Assembly: GCF_016424485.1 (NCBI RefSeq)
Contig: NZ_JAELUP010000004.1
Location: 64,345-128,344, forward strand
DNA: 64,000 nucleotides
Reading direction: 5' to 3'
Source of the DNA: Paenibacillus roseus
GTDB taxonomy: Bacteria; Bacillota; Bacilli; Paenibacillales; Paenibacillaceae
Part shown: positions 16,987 to 25,890 of the stretch, piece after piece
Layout: every line of letters starts with the position of its first letter
How positions within the stretch are numbered: the first letter of the stretch is position 1
Made by a program: the position numbers and the translations under genes
Notes under the pieces: model-generated
Told to the model about the DNA's origin: nothing
Seen by the model: only the letters and a program-made list of their open reading frames with translations
The model's database searches: none

Positions 16987-18098
16987 TTACGTTGAAAAAT
17001 ATCGTCAAGGCATATGACGGCAAGCAAGCAGGCAACAAAGCTGTGGACGGCTTGAATCTGGAGATTAACAAAGGCGAATTCGTAGCTTTGCTCGGACCTT
17101 CCGGGTGCGGGAAAACGACGACGTTAATGATGCTTGCAGGACTGCTGAAACCAACAGCGGGAGAAATCTATTTTGGCGAGCGGCTGGTCAATCACGTGGA
17201 GCCGAAAGACCGCAATATCGGAATGGTCTTTCAATCGTATGCATTGTATCCGCATCTGACCGTCAGGGATAACATTGCCTTTCCGTTAAGAGAACGGAAG
17301 ATTCCCAAGCAGGAAGCCTATGCGCGCGCCAAGGAAACGAGTAAGATTTTGCAAATCGATCATTTGCTGGATCGTAAACCGTCTCAATTATCGGGTGGGC
17401 AGCAGCAGCGGGTAGCAATGGCGAGAGCGCTCTCGAAGAATCCGGAAATTCTGTTGCTGGACGAGCCGATGTCCAATCTGGATGCAAGATTGAAGCTGGA
17501 TGTACGGGACGAAATTCGCAAAATCCAGTTGAGCCTGGGCGTAACTACAATTATCGTCACCCATGATCAGGAAGAGGCGCTGGCGATTTCCGATCGCGTG
17601 GCCATCTTGAACGGCGGCAAAATTCAGCAATACGCCGCACCGCATGAATTATTCAATTATCCGATCAACTTATTCGTGGCAAGCTTTCTGGGCAGCCCTC
17701 CGATGAATCTGGTGGACGGCAAGCTGGAGGACAAATCCGGGGACCAGGTTGTGGTGACAGATGGCTTTGAATACAAACTTCCGGAGGACAAAATATTGGA
17801 CCGGACCTATATGGGGAAGACGATTAAATTCGGTATTCGGCCGCATGACCTTGTAGTCTGTGACAAAAACGATAATCAGGCGATTCCGATGAAGGTTGAT
17901 TTGGTTGAGCATCTGGGCAGCGGGAAGCTGGTGAAGGTGACGGACACGCAGGGAAAACTCGAAACGATGATCCGGTTGCTGACGGATAATGAAAAAGAAA
18001 TCCAGCCGGGAGATTTGATTTATATCAAAGTCAAAGCAAATAAATTTCATCTTTTCGATATGACAAATAACGGCCAAAGTATATATTATACATGTTAA
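16983..18098 (+). CDS. ABC importer ATPase (MalK/UgpC/MsmX type)
   Basis: The 371-aa protein has Walker A GPSGCGKTT, Q-loop VFQSYALYPHLTV, signature LSGGQQQRVAMARAL, Walker B ILLLDEP, the D-loop MSNLDA and the switch His in IIVTHDQEEA, followed by a C-terminal OB-fold (TOBE) regulatory domain (about 240-365), as in MalK and UgpC. It powers the two permeases on the cytoplasmic face. The start overlaps the upstream permease stop (ATGA), showing coupling. An extended -10 box for the DeoR gene begins five bases after its stop. Confidence 0.93.
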   Translation: MITLKNIVKAYDGKQAGNKAVDGLNLEINKGEFVALLGPSGCGKTTTLMMLAGLLKPTAGEIYFGERLVNHVEPKDRNIGMVFQSYALYPHLTVRDNIAFPLRERKIPKQEAYARAKETSKILQIDHLLDRKPSQLSGGQQQRVAMARALSKNPEILLLDEPMSNLDARLKLDVRDEIRKIQLSLGVTTIIVTHDQEEALAISDRVAILNGGKIQQYAAPHELFNYPINLFVASFLGSPPMNLVDGKLEDKSGDQVVVTDGFEYKLPEDKILDRTYMGKTIKFGIRPHDLVVCDKNDNQAIPMKVDLVEHLGSGKLVKVTDTQGKLETMIRLLTDNEKEIQPGDLIYIKVKANKFHLFDMTNNGQSIYYTC

Positions 18099-18102
18099 CA
18101 TT

Positions 18103-18111
18103 TGGTATAAT
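18103..18111 (+). promoter_or_regulatory. Extended -10 promoter for the DeoR regulator
   Basis: TGGTATAAT, an extended -10 box, lies 50 bases upstream of the GTG start. The -35 region (about 18083-18088) is poor, as is usual for extended -10 promoters. Confidence 0.55.
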
Positions 18112-18160
18112 GGTTGCGATAAAGTAAAGATTATATTTTCGAAAAAAAGGGGGGAGTAGA

Positions 18161-18955
18161 GTGTCGCTTGCAGGAGAAGAACGGCGGATAGGCATAATGA
18201 CTCTGCTCAATGAGAAGGGGAAAGTCATTGCGAGCGAGCTTTCCCAGTTGTTCGAAGTGTCAACGGAAACGATCCGAAGAGATCTGGATGAACTGGAGAA
18301 AGATAATAAGCTCAAGAAGGTCTATGGCGGCGCAGTCAAGTTCAAAGTGGAAGTAGAGCCGGCCCACTACGAAAGAGAGATTATTCGTGCGGAAGCAAAG
18401 CGCAAGATCGGTTTTCTGGCCGCGGGGTTAATCGAGGACAACGATGTGATTGTCATTGATGAAGGAAGCACCGCCCTGCAAATTATTCATTTTCTGGATA
18501 ATAAACATAATCTGACGATTTTGACCAGTTCCATTCCTGCTCTTATGCTGCTGATTGAACATCAAAAACGGGGAATTTTTGACGGCAAGATTATATTTAT
18601 TGGCGGAGAAGTCAATGCCAAGCATCTGCGCGTGTCCGGGCCAATTGCCGAGAAAATAATGGAAGATTTCTTCGTCAATAAATCGTTTGTTTCTGTGGAC
18701 GGGATTTCATTGGAACACGGCGTTACGAGCTATGACTATGATCGCTCCTTTTTCACAAGGAAATTAATAAACTGCTCGGAGACCTCGATCGTAGTGGCGG
18801 ATCACTCCAAAATTGCAAAACGTACGGTAGCCAAAATTACCGATCTGGCAGATATTCACATTGTGGTGTCCGATCAAGCCCCTCCTGAAGAATGGGCAGC
18901 AGGATTGGACAACCTTAATTTGCGCTGGATACATGACTCTAAAGAGGTGAATTAA
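18161..18955 (+). CDS. DeoR/GlpR-family transcriptional regulator
   Basis: GTG at 18161 is preceded by AAGGGGGGAG. The 264-aa protein has the DeoR N-terminal winged helix (about residues 8-55; VIASELSQLFEVSTETIRRD followed by LDELEKD) and the sugar-phosphate-sensing DeoRC domain with IDEGSTALQ, LTILTSSIPA, FIGGEV and SVDGISLEHGVTSYD. Members usually repress catabolic operons and are released by a phosphorylated intermediate. Its position at the end of the ABC operon suggests that it controls the phosphonate regulon through the bipartite motif at 6761 and 13409. No copy of that motif is seen before its own gene. Its ligand could be a phosphorylated or phosphonylated breakdown product. Confidence 0.9.
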   Translation: MSLAGEERRIGIMTLLNEKGKVIASELSQLFEVSTETIRRDLDELEKDNKLKKVYGGAVKFKVEVEPAHYEREIIRAEAKRKIGFLAAGLIEDNDVIVIDEGSTALQIIHFLDNKHNLTILTSSIPALMLLIEHQKRGIFDGKIIFIGGEVNAKHLRVSGPIAEKIMEDFFVNKSFVSVDGISLEHGVTSYDYDRSFFTRKLINCSETSIVVADHSKIAKRTVAKITDLADIHIVVSDQAPPEEWAAGLDNLNLRWIHDSKEVN

Positions 18956-19004
18956 CAAACGGTCAGCCTGGCAGGAGCAACTGTCAAGCTGCTAACATAA
19001 CAAC

Positions 19005-19036
19005 AGCCCTGTAGACACAAATCTGCAGGGCTTTTC
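19005..19036. terminator. Bidirectional terminator between DeoR and APC genes
   Basis: AGCCCTGTAGA / TCTGCAGGGCT with a 6-base loop and TTTTCG; it sits between two convergent genes. Confidence 0.8.
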
Positions 19037-19063
19037 GTTATTTTATGAGATTCAGGATGCATG

Positions 19064-20395
19064 TCAACTCTCGGAAATCGTTACCGTTGCTTCCCGCGAG
19101 GAAGCAATGGTTGTTTTTTGCAAGGCGTAATAAACCAGACCGATCACAATCCAGGCTGACCCTAACATTAAGGAAGCCTTGTCGAGCTGTGTGATCAGGT
19201 AAAGAATGAATCCGGCGCCAAGGAGCGGACAGATCAAGCGCAGCAGCAAATCTTGGGGAGAACGCTGCCTTTGCCTAACAATATAGTGGCATATTACGGA
19301 GAGATTGACGAAGAGGAATGCGGTTAACGCGCCGAAACTGACGAATTTGATTGCAGTCTCCAGACTGATAAATAGAGCGAAAAGCGAGATGATGCTCACC
19401 AGAATAATATTGAACACGGGAGTCCTGTACCTGGGATGGACAGATGCGAACTTTCGGGGCAGCAGGGAGGTGCGCCCCATAACGAACAGCAGCCGGGTCA
19501 CAGTCGTCATGGACGACATCCCCTGCGACAGGATAGAAAAGATAATGACAAAGGTGAAAATTGCCGCCAAGGTCCCGCCGCCGATCATCTGCATCAGCTC
19601 GTAGCCTGCGGAGTCGACATTCGAATATTTGAAAGCGGGGTACATTTGCTGAATTAAATACGCGGTTACAAAATACAACAGGCCAGCGGTAACTACAATA
19701 ATCAAAATGGCGCGGGGGATCGTTTTCTTCGGCTCCTTTGTTTCTTCAGCCATTGTCGTAATGGAATCGAAGCCAAGGAATGAAAAGCATACGAGAGACG
19801 CCCCTGCAAGTATAGAGGTTAAGGAAACACCTTCGCCGCTGGCAGCAAACGGATCTAACCCCGCAGTAATTCCACCGTTCATTGCCTTGTAAACAAGCAG
19901 CGCACAAAAGCCGCTAATAAACAAAATTTGCATGAGCACGAATATTTTGCTGATATTCGCTGATGTTTTAATCCCAATAATATTAATGACCATAATAATT
20001 AACGTCAATAACAAAATCCAAATGTACGAAGGGACCGCGGGGAATTGGGCGTTCAGATTAATGCCGAACATGAGAACTGCCACAATACAGGAGAATAGAT
20101 AATCGAGCAATATTGCCCAGCCCACCACAAACCCGACGAGCGGATTCATCGCCTTGGAGACGTAGGTGTATGCCGAACCGGATACAGGAAAAGCGGAGGC
20201 CATTTGCCCGTAGCTGGATGCTGTGAAAATAATAGCTGTAAAAGCAAGCATGTAGGCGGCAAGCAGCATTCCTCCCGAACCTTCATGAAGAACCCCGAAG
20301 CTGGTAAAAAAAATCATCGGTGACATCCAGGCAAGACCCATCGTGACGACATGGGATAAGGATAAATCCCGTTTGAGCACATTGTGATTTGACAT
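19064..20395 (-). CDS. APC superfamily amino acid/amine permease
   Basis: ATG at 20395 (minus strand) follows AGAGGGGAA. The 443-aa protein has about 12 hydrophobic segments and APC motifs: SHVVTMGLAWMSPMIFF at the start of helix 1 and CFSFLGFDSITTMAEETKEP in the loop after helix 6. These proteins import amino acids or amines by H+ or Na+ symport. It is divergent from the guanidine operon, so guanidine or a related amine is a reasonable substrate guess, but it is not under the guanidine riboswitch, which is on the other strand. A plain amino acid carrier is the alternative. Confidence 0.85.
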   Translation of the reverse strand: MSNHNVLKRDLSLSHVVTMGLAWMSPMIFFTSFGVLHEGSGGMLLAAYMLAFTAIIFTASSYGQMASAFPVSGSAYTYVSKAMNPLVGFVVGWAILLDYLFSCIVAVLMFGINLNAQFPAVPSYIWILLLTLIIMVINIIGIKTSANISKIFVLMQILFISGFCALLVYKAMNGGITAGLDPFAASGEGVSLTSILAGASLVCFSFLGFDSITTMAEETKEPKKTIPRAILIIVVTAGLLYFVTAYLIQQMYPAFKYSNVDSAGYELMQMIGGGTLAAIFTFVIIFSILSQGMSSMTTVTRLLFVMGRTSLLPRKFASVHPRYRTPVFNIILVSIISLFALFISLETAIKFVSFGALTAFLFVNLSVICHYIVRQRQRSPQDLLLRLICPLLGAGFILYLITQLDKASLMLGSAWIVIGLVYYALQKTTIASSREATVTISES

Positions 20396-20600
20396 GCGGT
20401 TCCCCTCTTTCGATGTGTAATCTCTGTGAAGAAATTTAAATGTGTAATATTATCTAACGCGAATAAGAACAATTTGAATATAACAAGGTTTTTATAAGTC
20501 TGTAAATAAGAATATATGTTCTGTTTCAGGACTGAAAAACGGATGTCTTCTTCTAAACACGCATAATTTTAACTACGAAAAATTTATATATTGCGTTTAT

Positions 20601-20629
20601 TTGATTTTGATGTTAGTATTTCTTACATA
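20601..20629 (+). promoter_or_regulatory. Candidate promoter of guanidine operon
   Basis: TTGATT at 20601-20606, 17-base spacer, TACATA at 20624-20629; transcription would start just before the riboswitch. Confidence 0.5.
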
Positions 20630-20647
20630 AACAAAATAAAGATGTTT

Positions 20648-20803
20648 TCTAGGGTTCCGAGCTATAAAAGAGGCTGGCTGGTCCGAGAGAAAACGCAGTT
20701 ATTGCAATAAGCAGTAGCTGTCCACGGCGGGATAAAAGCCCGGGAGAATCTGTCAAAGCCTGTGTGTGCTTTGCTTTTTCTCCCGGGCTTTTATCTATTT
20801 TTT
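20648..20803 (+). ncRNA. Guanidine-I (ykkC) riboswitch with expression platform
   Basis: The conserved guanidine-I elements are present in order: CTAGGGTTCCG, CTGGTCCGAGAGAAAACGCA, CACGGCGGGATAAAAGCCCG and GGGAGA. The last element (20731-20748) is also the left arm of an 18-bp terminator whose right arm is 20778-20795, followed by TATTTTTT. Guanidine binding keeps the left arm in the aptamer and lets transcription continue; without it the terminator forms. This is a genetic ON switch and identifies the operon as one for guanidine rather than urea. Confidence 0.95.
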
Positions 20804-20829
20804 CAGCCCATTTCGAGGAGGTATGCGAT

Positions 20830-21552
20830 ATGACAAAAGTTTTTACGGTTCAAGCAGGGGAAAAATGGTCTGGCATTATCGGGCGTGGAAGGTTGATTAA
20901 CATGAAAGCTCTCGGGAACCGTTCCAATCTTTCGGCACTCTTCTTTCACGCCCCGTATTTTTCCGAGCGCTATAATATGCCGGATACATTGAAAGCACAG
21001 CATAGCGCTTATTTAACGCAAGGCCATATTCTAATGAGCGACCAGGGCAAGGCCATGATCTCGATTACGGAGGATAGCGTTGGCTGGCATGATCCGTTAT
21101 CCGGGTATACAACAAGAAGCGGGACGGATGCCAAATACGGGTTGACCCGCTATCAGACGGAGCGCAATAACTGGTACCGAAGCGGTGCGGAGAACTTCAC
21201 GGTGGAAATGTATCGGCATCAGCTAACGCCAAGGGATCTGACCACGCCGGTCAACTTTTTCTCCAAGGTAGTGTGCGAGCTGGACGGCTCCATGAGATAC
21301 ATGAGTCAGGAAACTGCGGGACGCAGCGTCACACTGCGAACCGAGATGGATGTGCTGGTCGTCTTCTCCAACACTCCGAATCCGTTCGATCCGGACACCG
21401 GATACCCGACCACTGCCATCGAGATTGCAGTGAGCGATGCGCGGCCCTTGCAAGAGGATGACTGCTGTCTGAACTATTGCGCCGAGAACCGAAGGGCTTT
21501 CGAGAATACATGGAACGCTTACGAACTGATGAGGGGAGCTATTCAATCATGA
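20830..21552 (+). CDS. cgdA: Carboxyguanidine deiminase subunit (UAAP1 type, DUF1989)
   Basis: ATG at 20830 follows GAGGAGG at 20815-20821. The 240-aa protein has the DUF1989 fold and the UAAP1 hallmarks: [42 protein letters not shown] and TPVNFFSKV. Proteins once called urea carboxylase-associated proteins 1 and 2 form a heteromeric carboxyguanidine deiminase (CgdAB) that makes allophanate and ammonia from carboxyguanidine. It is the first gene after the riboswitch. The ATGA overlap with the next gene couples the two subunits, as expected for a complex. The assignment of letter A to this subunit follows the UAAP1/UAAP2 order and is less certain than the family. Confidence 0.88.
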   Translation: MTKVFTVQAGEKWSGIIGRGRLINMKALGNRSNLSALFFHAPYFSERYNMPDTLKAQHSAYLTQGHILMSDQGKAMISITEDSVGWHDPLSGYTTRSGTDAKYGLTRYQTERNNWYRSGAENFTVEMYRHQLTPRDLTTPVNFFSKVVCELDGSMRYMSQETAGRSVTLRTEMDVLVVFSNTPNPFDPDTGYPTTAIEIAVSDARPLQEDDCCLNYCAENRRAFENTWNAYELMRGAIQS

Positions 21553-22223
21553 CTACGACAGCATTTACTTCTGTAACCAGCGCGTTTGATCCGAAGGATG
21601 CCGTATATGATCATATCATTCCGGCAGGTGAAGGCTGGCTGCATGATCTGCTGCCCGGACAGATACTGCGTATTGTGGATATGGAGGGCAATCAGGCGGT
21701 AGATACTTTGTTTTACTCGACTGAGGAGCCTTCCGACCATTACAGTGCCATTCGTACCATTACGAATCAGAACAATCTTTATTTGACGACCGGTTCTGTG
21801 CTTCTTGCAGAATCAGGGCGCGAGCTGTTGCGAATTATCGCTGACACTTGCGGCAGGCATGATACGATTGGCGGGGCCTGCTCCGCGCAGAGCAATACAG
21901 TTCGCTATTCGCACGATACGCTGCCGATGCATAATTGCCGGGACACGTTTATGCTGATGCTGTCCAGCCGCAGCGAGTTCACCAAACGGGACTTGGCTCC
22001 GAATGTCAACTTCTTCATGAATGTGCCGGTGACACCGGAAGGGAAGCTGACCTTTGCAGACGGCATCTCAGGTCCAGGGCGTTACGTGGAACTGACTGCA
22101 CTCACTGCGGTCACGGTGCTGATCAGCAATTGTCCGCAGCTTAATAACCCGTGCAACGCCTATAATCCGACACCGGCGCGGGTGTTGATCTGGAATGGGG
22201 AGGGGGAACAGAATCATGTTTAA
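21549..22223 (+). CDS. cgdB: Carboxyguanidine deiminase subunit (UAAP2 type, DUF1989)
   Basis: ATG at 21549 overlaps the previous stop (ATGA). The 224-aa protein has the UAAP2 pattern: [50 protein letters not shown] and [12 protein letters not shown], with Cys and His residues in positions typical of the metal-binding DUF1989 family. It pairs with the upstream subunit to deiminate carboxyguanidine. The last eight bases overlap the carboxylase gene. No targeting signal is present, so it is cytoplasmic. Confidence 0.88.
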   Translation: MTTTAFTSVTSAFDPKDAVYDHIIPAGEGWLHDLLPGQILRIVDMEGNQAVDTLFYSTEEPSDHYSAIRTITNQNNLYLTTGSVLLAESGRELLRIIADTCGRHDTIGGACSAQSNTVRYSHDTLPMHNCRDTFMLMLSSRSEFTKRDLAPNVNFFMNVPVTPEGKLTFADGISGPGRYVELTALTAVTVLISNCPQLNNPCNAYNPTPARVLIWNGEGEQNHV

Positions 22224-25200
22224 CAAAGTTTTAATTGCCAACAGAGGAGCTATTGCAGTGCGAATTATCCGTACGCTGAAGAAAATGGGCATCGCATCGG
22301 TTGCCGTCTATACACGCGCGGATCGGGACAGTCTCCATGTGGCGATGGCGGATGAAGCGGCTGAGATCGGAGAAGGGCCGGCAAAGGAAAGCTATGTAAA
22401 CGCGGAGTTGATTTTGCAGACGGCAATTGCATTCGGGGCGGACGCTATTCATCCCGGATACGGATTTTTAAGTGAAAATTCCTCCTTCGCCCAAGCTTGT
22501 GCCAGGGAAGGCATCACATTTATTGGTCCGTCTCCCGCGCATATCGAGCTGTTCGGGCTGAAACATACAGCAAGAGACATGGCGCGGCAGGCTGGTGTGC
22601 CGCTCTTGCCGGGCACCGGGCTGATGGGCAATCTGGGTGAGGCAATCGAACATGGGGCGACGATTGGCTATCCTGTCATGCTCAAGAGCACAGCCGGAGG
22701 CGGGGGCATCGGAATGCGCATATGCGAGAGTGAAGCTGCGTTGACAGAAGCCTATGAATCCGTTACACGTCTGGCGGCGGCTAATTTTAACGACGGCGGT
22801 GTGTTTCTGGAAAAATATATCCCGCGCGCCAGACATATCGAGGTGCAAATCTTCGGCAATGCCTATGGTGAAGCGGTAGCGCTCGGAGAGCGGGATTGCT
22901 CGGTACAGCGCCGCAATCAGAAAATCATCGAAGAAACACCTGCTCCGATGCTGCCGGAGGCTGTTCGCAGGGAAATGCATGAGAGCGCCAGAAAGCTTGC
23001 TGCTGCTTCCTCCTACCGGAATGCGGGAACGGTCGAATTTTTGTACGATGCGGATACCAAGCGCTATTATTTTCTAGAGGTGAATACCCGGTTGCAGGTG
23101 GAGCACGGAGTAACGGAGGAAGTGCTGGGTATCGATCTGGTAGAGTGGATGATTGTGGAGGCGGCGGGGCAATTGCAGGGTTTGACGGGAAGGCTGCGGG
23201 AGCCGCAAGGACATAGCCTGCAAGTTCGTCTTTATGCTGAGGATTGCGATCAGGATTTTCGACCAAGCGATGGACAGATTGATGGCATTGTCTGGCCGGA
23301 GAACGCGCGGGTGGAGACCTGGATTCAGCCGGGTGCCAAAGTCACGACGCTGTATGATCCGATGTTGGCGAAATTGATTGTCCATGCAGATTCAAGAGAC
23401 GAAGCCATCAGGCGAATGATTGCATGTCTGGACGAACTTCGTGTGTACGGAATAACGACCAATCAGGCATACATTGAGGCTTTTCTTGGGACGGAAGCTT
23501 TTCAGAGCGGTCATGTCTATACGAGTATGTTGACCGGGTTCAAGCCTGCAGAGCGGGCGATTGAAGTGATAGATGGCGGAATCCAGACGACGGTCCAGGA
23601 CTATCCGGGGCGTATCGGCTATTGGGATATCGGGGTGCCGCCATCGGGGCCAATGGATGCACTGGCATTCAGACTGGGCAACCGGATGCTGGGCAATGAT
23701 GAGTCCGCTGCTGGCCTGGAAATGACCCTGCGCGGGGGCGCCTACCGATTCCGGGACAGCTTGTTGTTTTGTCTGACCGGCGCTGATATGTCGGCAACGC
23801 TGGACGGCGAGCGGGTACCGCTCTATACTCCGGTAAAAGCTGCCCCAGGTTCGGTACTGACCTTTGGCGAATCTTTGACCGGGATGCGGGGCTATCTGCT
23901 GGTGGCTGGCGGATTGGATATGCCGCTTACACTGGGCAGCACCTCAACCTTTACGCTTGGCGGCTTCGGCGGTCATGGCGGCAGCGCACTGCGGCCCGGA
24001 GCTGTGCTGCGCGTCAAGCCGCAAACACAACCTGATATACAGCCTGTTTCTATGCAGCCGCTTCCGTTGGAGTCCCGTCCTTTACTGGCTAACGAATGGA
24101 CAATCGGCGTCATTCCGGGTCCGCATTGTACCCAGGAATATCTGCTCCCTGCTTACTTGAAGCAATTGACCGACACCGTGTGGGAAGTGCATTTTAACAG
24201 TTCTCGCACGGGGGTGCGTCTGATTGGTCCGGCTCCGCTATGGGCAAGGGAAGACGGCGGCGACGCGGGACTTCATCCATCCAATATTCATGACAATGCT
24301 TATGCGGTGGGCGCGCTGGATTTGACAGGAGATATGCCGATCCTGTTGGGCCCGGACGGTCCGAGCCTTGGCGGGTTCGTCTGTCCGGTGACAACGGCAT
24401 CCGCTGAATTGTGGAAGATCGGGCAGCTTCGTCCGGGCGACAAAATCCGGTTCCAATTGATCTCGGTTGAAGAAGCCGCAAGGATGCGGCAGCAACAGGA
24501 GCGGTTTCTTAGCAGGATCATCGGGAGGGGGGCGTCTGCGGATAATTCGGAACCGGCTGAGAATGGGACACAGTTGCCGGCATTGCCGCTTTTGCCTGAA
24601 CGCTCCAGTGACAACTACAATCCGGTGCTTGCTTATGAGGAAAAGGGGAGACGCTTCAAGCTGGCAATTCGCTGCTCAGGCGATGAGAACATTCTGATTG
24701 AATACGGCGACAGGGAGCTTGATCTATTATATCGCTTCCAGGTGTACGTGCTTATGCAAGCCGTCAAGGAGAGCGGCAGCATTCCATATATCGACATGAC
24801 TCCCGGCATTCGTTCTTTGCAAATTCATCTGGACCGGACGCGCATCACGGTGCGGGAGGCGGCAGCCCGTGTTCTGGAACTGGACTTGACCCTGCCTCCC
24901 CTGGAATCCATCGAGGTGCCGTCACGGATCGTGAAGCTTCCATTGTCATGGGATGATCCGGCAACCAGGCTGGCTATTGAACGCTATCAGCAAAATGTTC
25001 GCCCGGACGCGCCATGGTGTCCGAGCAATCTGGAGTTTATCCGGCGGATTAACGGTCTAGGCTCCATTGAAGAGGTAGCGGAAGTAGTGTTTAACGCATC
25101 GTATCTTGTCATGGGGCTGGGGGATGTCTATTTGGGGGCGCCAGTTGCGGTACCGCTTGATCCGCGTCACAGGCTGGTGACAACCAAATACAACCCTGCG

Positions 25201-25890
25201 CGGACATGGACGCCGGAGAATGCCGTCGGTATTGGCGGAGCCTACTTGTGCGTATACGGTATGGAAGGTCCGGGCGGCTATCAGTTCGTGGGGCGGACCG
25301 TGCAAATGTGGAATAAATTCCGCTCGACAGCGAATTTTGAGTCTGGCAAACCATGGCTGCTCCGTTTTTTTGACCAGATCCGTTTTTACCCGGTTACGGA
25401 GGAAGAGCTGCTGCACATGAGAGAAGATTTTCTGCGCGGGGACTTTACCGTCGAAACGGAAGAGACGAAGTTCCGCCTGGGAGACTATTTGAGTTGGCTG
25501 GAGACGATTCAGGGAGAATCGGATCTGTTCAGACAATCGCGGCAAGCCGCTTTTCAGCAGGAAAGAGAGTTATGGAAGCAGCTTGGTATTGCAGAGCATG
25601 TGGCCGAGTCTGAGGCCGCGGCTGGACAGGAAGAGGGCGCTTTGCCGGAGGGCAGCGTGGCGATGAACAGCTCTATGTCCGGCAGTGTATGGAAAGTGCT
25701 GGTGGAACCGGGGCAAACGGTTAACAAGGGTGACACCATTATTATAGAAGAAAGCATGAAGATGGAATTCCATCAGCAAGCGCCGTTCAGCGGAGTTATT
25801 GCGTCTGTGTTGGTGTCGCCAGGTGATCAGGTCCGCGCTGGAGACTGTATTGCCGCCATTTATCCGCAAGAGGAGGAGATCGCATCATGA
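22216..25890 (+). CDS. Biotin-dependent guanidine carboxylase (urea carboxylase family)
   Basis: ATG at 22216 follows GGGGAGGGGGAAC. The 1224-aa multifunctional enzyme contains, in order, biotin carboxylase (about 1-450: [17 protein letters not shown]-grasp [28 protein letters not shown]), the two KipA/KipI-like carboxyltransferase domains (about 460-780, [14 protein letters not shown]; and about 820-1020), and a C-terminal biotinyl domain with [10 protein letters not shown] (biotin Lys). It carboxylates guanidine (or urea) using bicarbonate and ATP. The guanidine riboswitch and adjacent CgdAB genes indicate guanidine as substrate. Residues that would discriminate urea from guanidine were not checked. 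Length is normal for the family. Confidence 0.93.
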   Translation: MFNKVLIANRGAIAVRIIRTLKKMGIASVAVYTRADRDSLHVAMADEAAEIGEGPAKESYVNAELILQTAIAFGADAIHPGYGFLSENSSFAQACAREGITFIGPSPAHIELFGLKHTARDMARQAGVPLLPGTGLMGNLGEAIEHGATIGYPVMLKSTAGGGGIGMRICESEAALTEAYESVTRLAAANFNDGGVFLEKYIPRARHIEVQIFGNAYGEAVALGERDCSVQRRNQKIIEETPAPMLPEAVRREMHESARKLAAASSYRNAGTVEFLYDADTKRYYFLEVNTRLQVEHGVTEEVLGIDLVEWMIVEAAGQLQGLTGRLREPQGHSLQVRLYAEDCDQDFRPSDGQIDGIVWPENARVETWIQPGAKVTTLYDPMLAKLIVHADSRDEAIRRMIACLDELRVYGITTNQAYIEAFLGTEAFQSGHVYTSMLTGFKPAERAIEVIDGGIQTTVQDYPGRIGYWDIGVPPSGPMDALAFRLGNRMLGNDESAAGLEMTLRGGAYRFRDSLLFCLTGADMSATLDGERVPLYTPVKAAPGSVLTFGESLTGMRGYLLVAGGLDMPLTLGSTSTFTLGGFGGHGGSALRPGAVLRVKPQTQPDIQPVSMQPLPLESRPLLANEWTIGVIPGPHCTQEYLLPAYLKQLTDTVWEVHFNSSRTGVRLIGPAPLWAREDGGDAGLHPSNIHDNAYAVGALDLTGDMPILLGPDGPSLGGFVCPVTTASAELWKIGQLRPGDKIRFQLISVEEAARMRQQQERFLSRIIGRGASADNSEPAENGTQLPALPLLPERSSDNYNPVLAYEEKGRRFKLAIRCSGDENILIEYGDRELDLLYRFQVYVLMQAVKESGSIPYIDMTPGIRSLQIHLDRTRITVREAAARVLELDLTLPPLESIEVPSRIVKLPLSWDDPATRLAIERYQQNVRPDAPWCPSNLEFIRRINGLGSIEEVAEVVFNASYLVMGLGDVYLGAPVAVPLDPRHRLVTTKYNPARTWTPENAVGIGGAYLCVYGMEGPGGYQFVGRTVQMWNKFRSTANFESGKPWLLRFFDQIRFYPVTEEELLHMREDFLRGDFTVETEETKFRLGDYLSWLETIQGESDLFRQSRQAAFQQERELWKQLGIAEHVAESEAAAGQEEGALPEGSVAMNSSMSGSVWKVLVEPGQTVNKGDTIIIEESMKMEFHQQAPFSGVIASVLVSPGDQVRAGDCIAAIYPQEEEIAS

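Noticed and set aside
22216-25890. Annotation as a plain urea carboxylase
   Set aside because: The guanidine-I riboswitch and the two carboxyguanidine deiminase subunits favour guanidine; urea remains possible as a side substrate.
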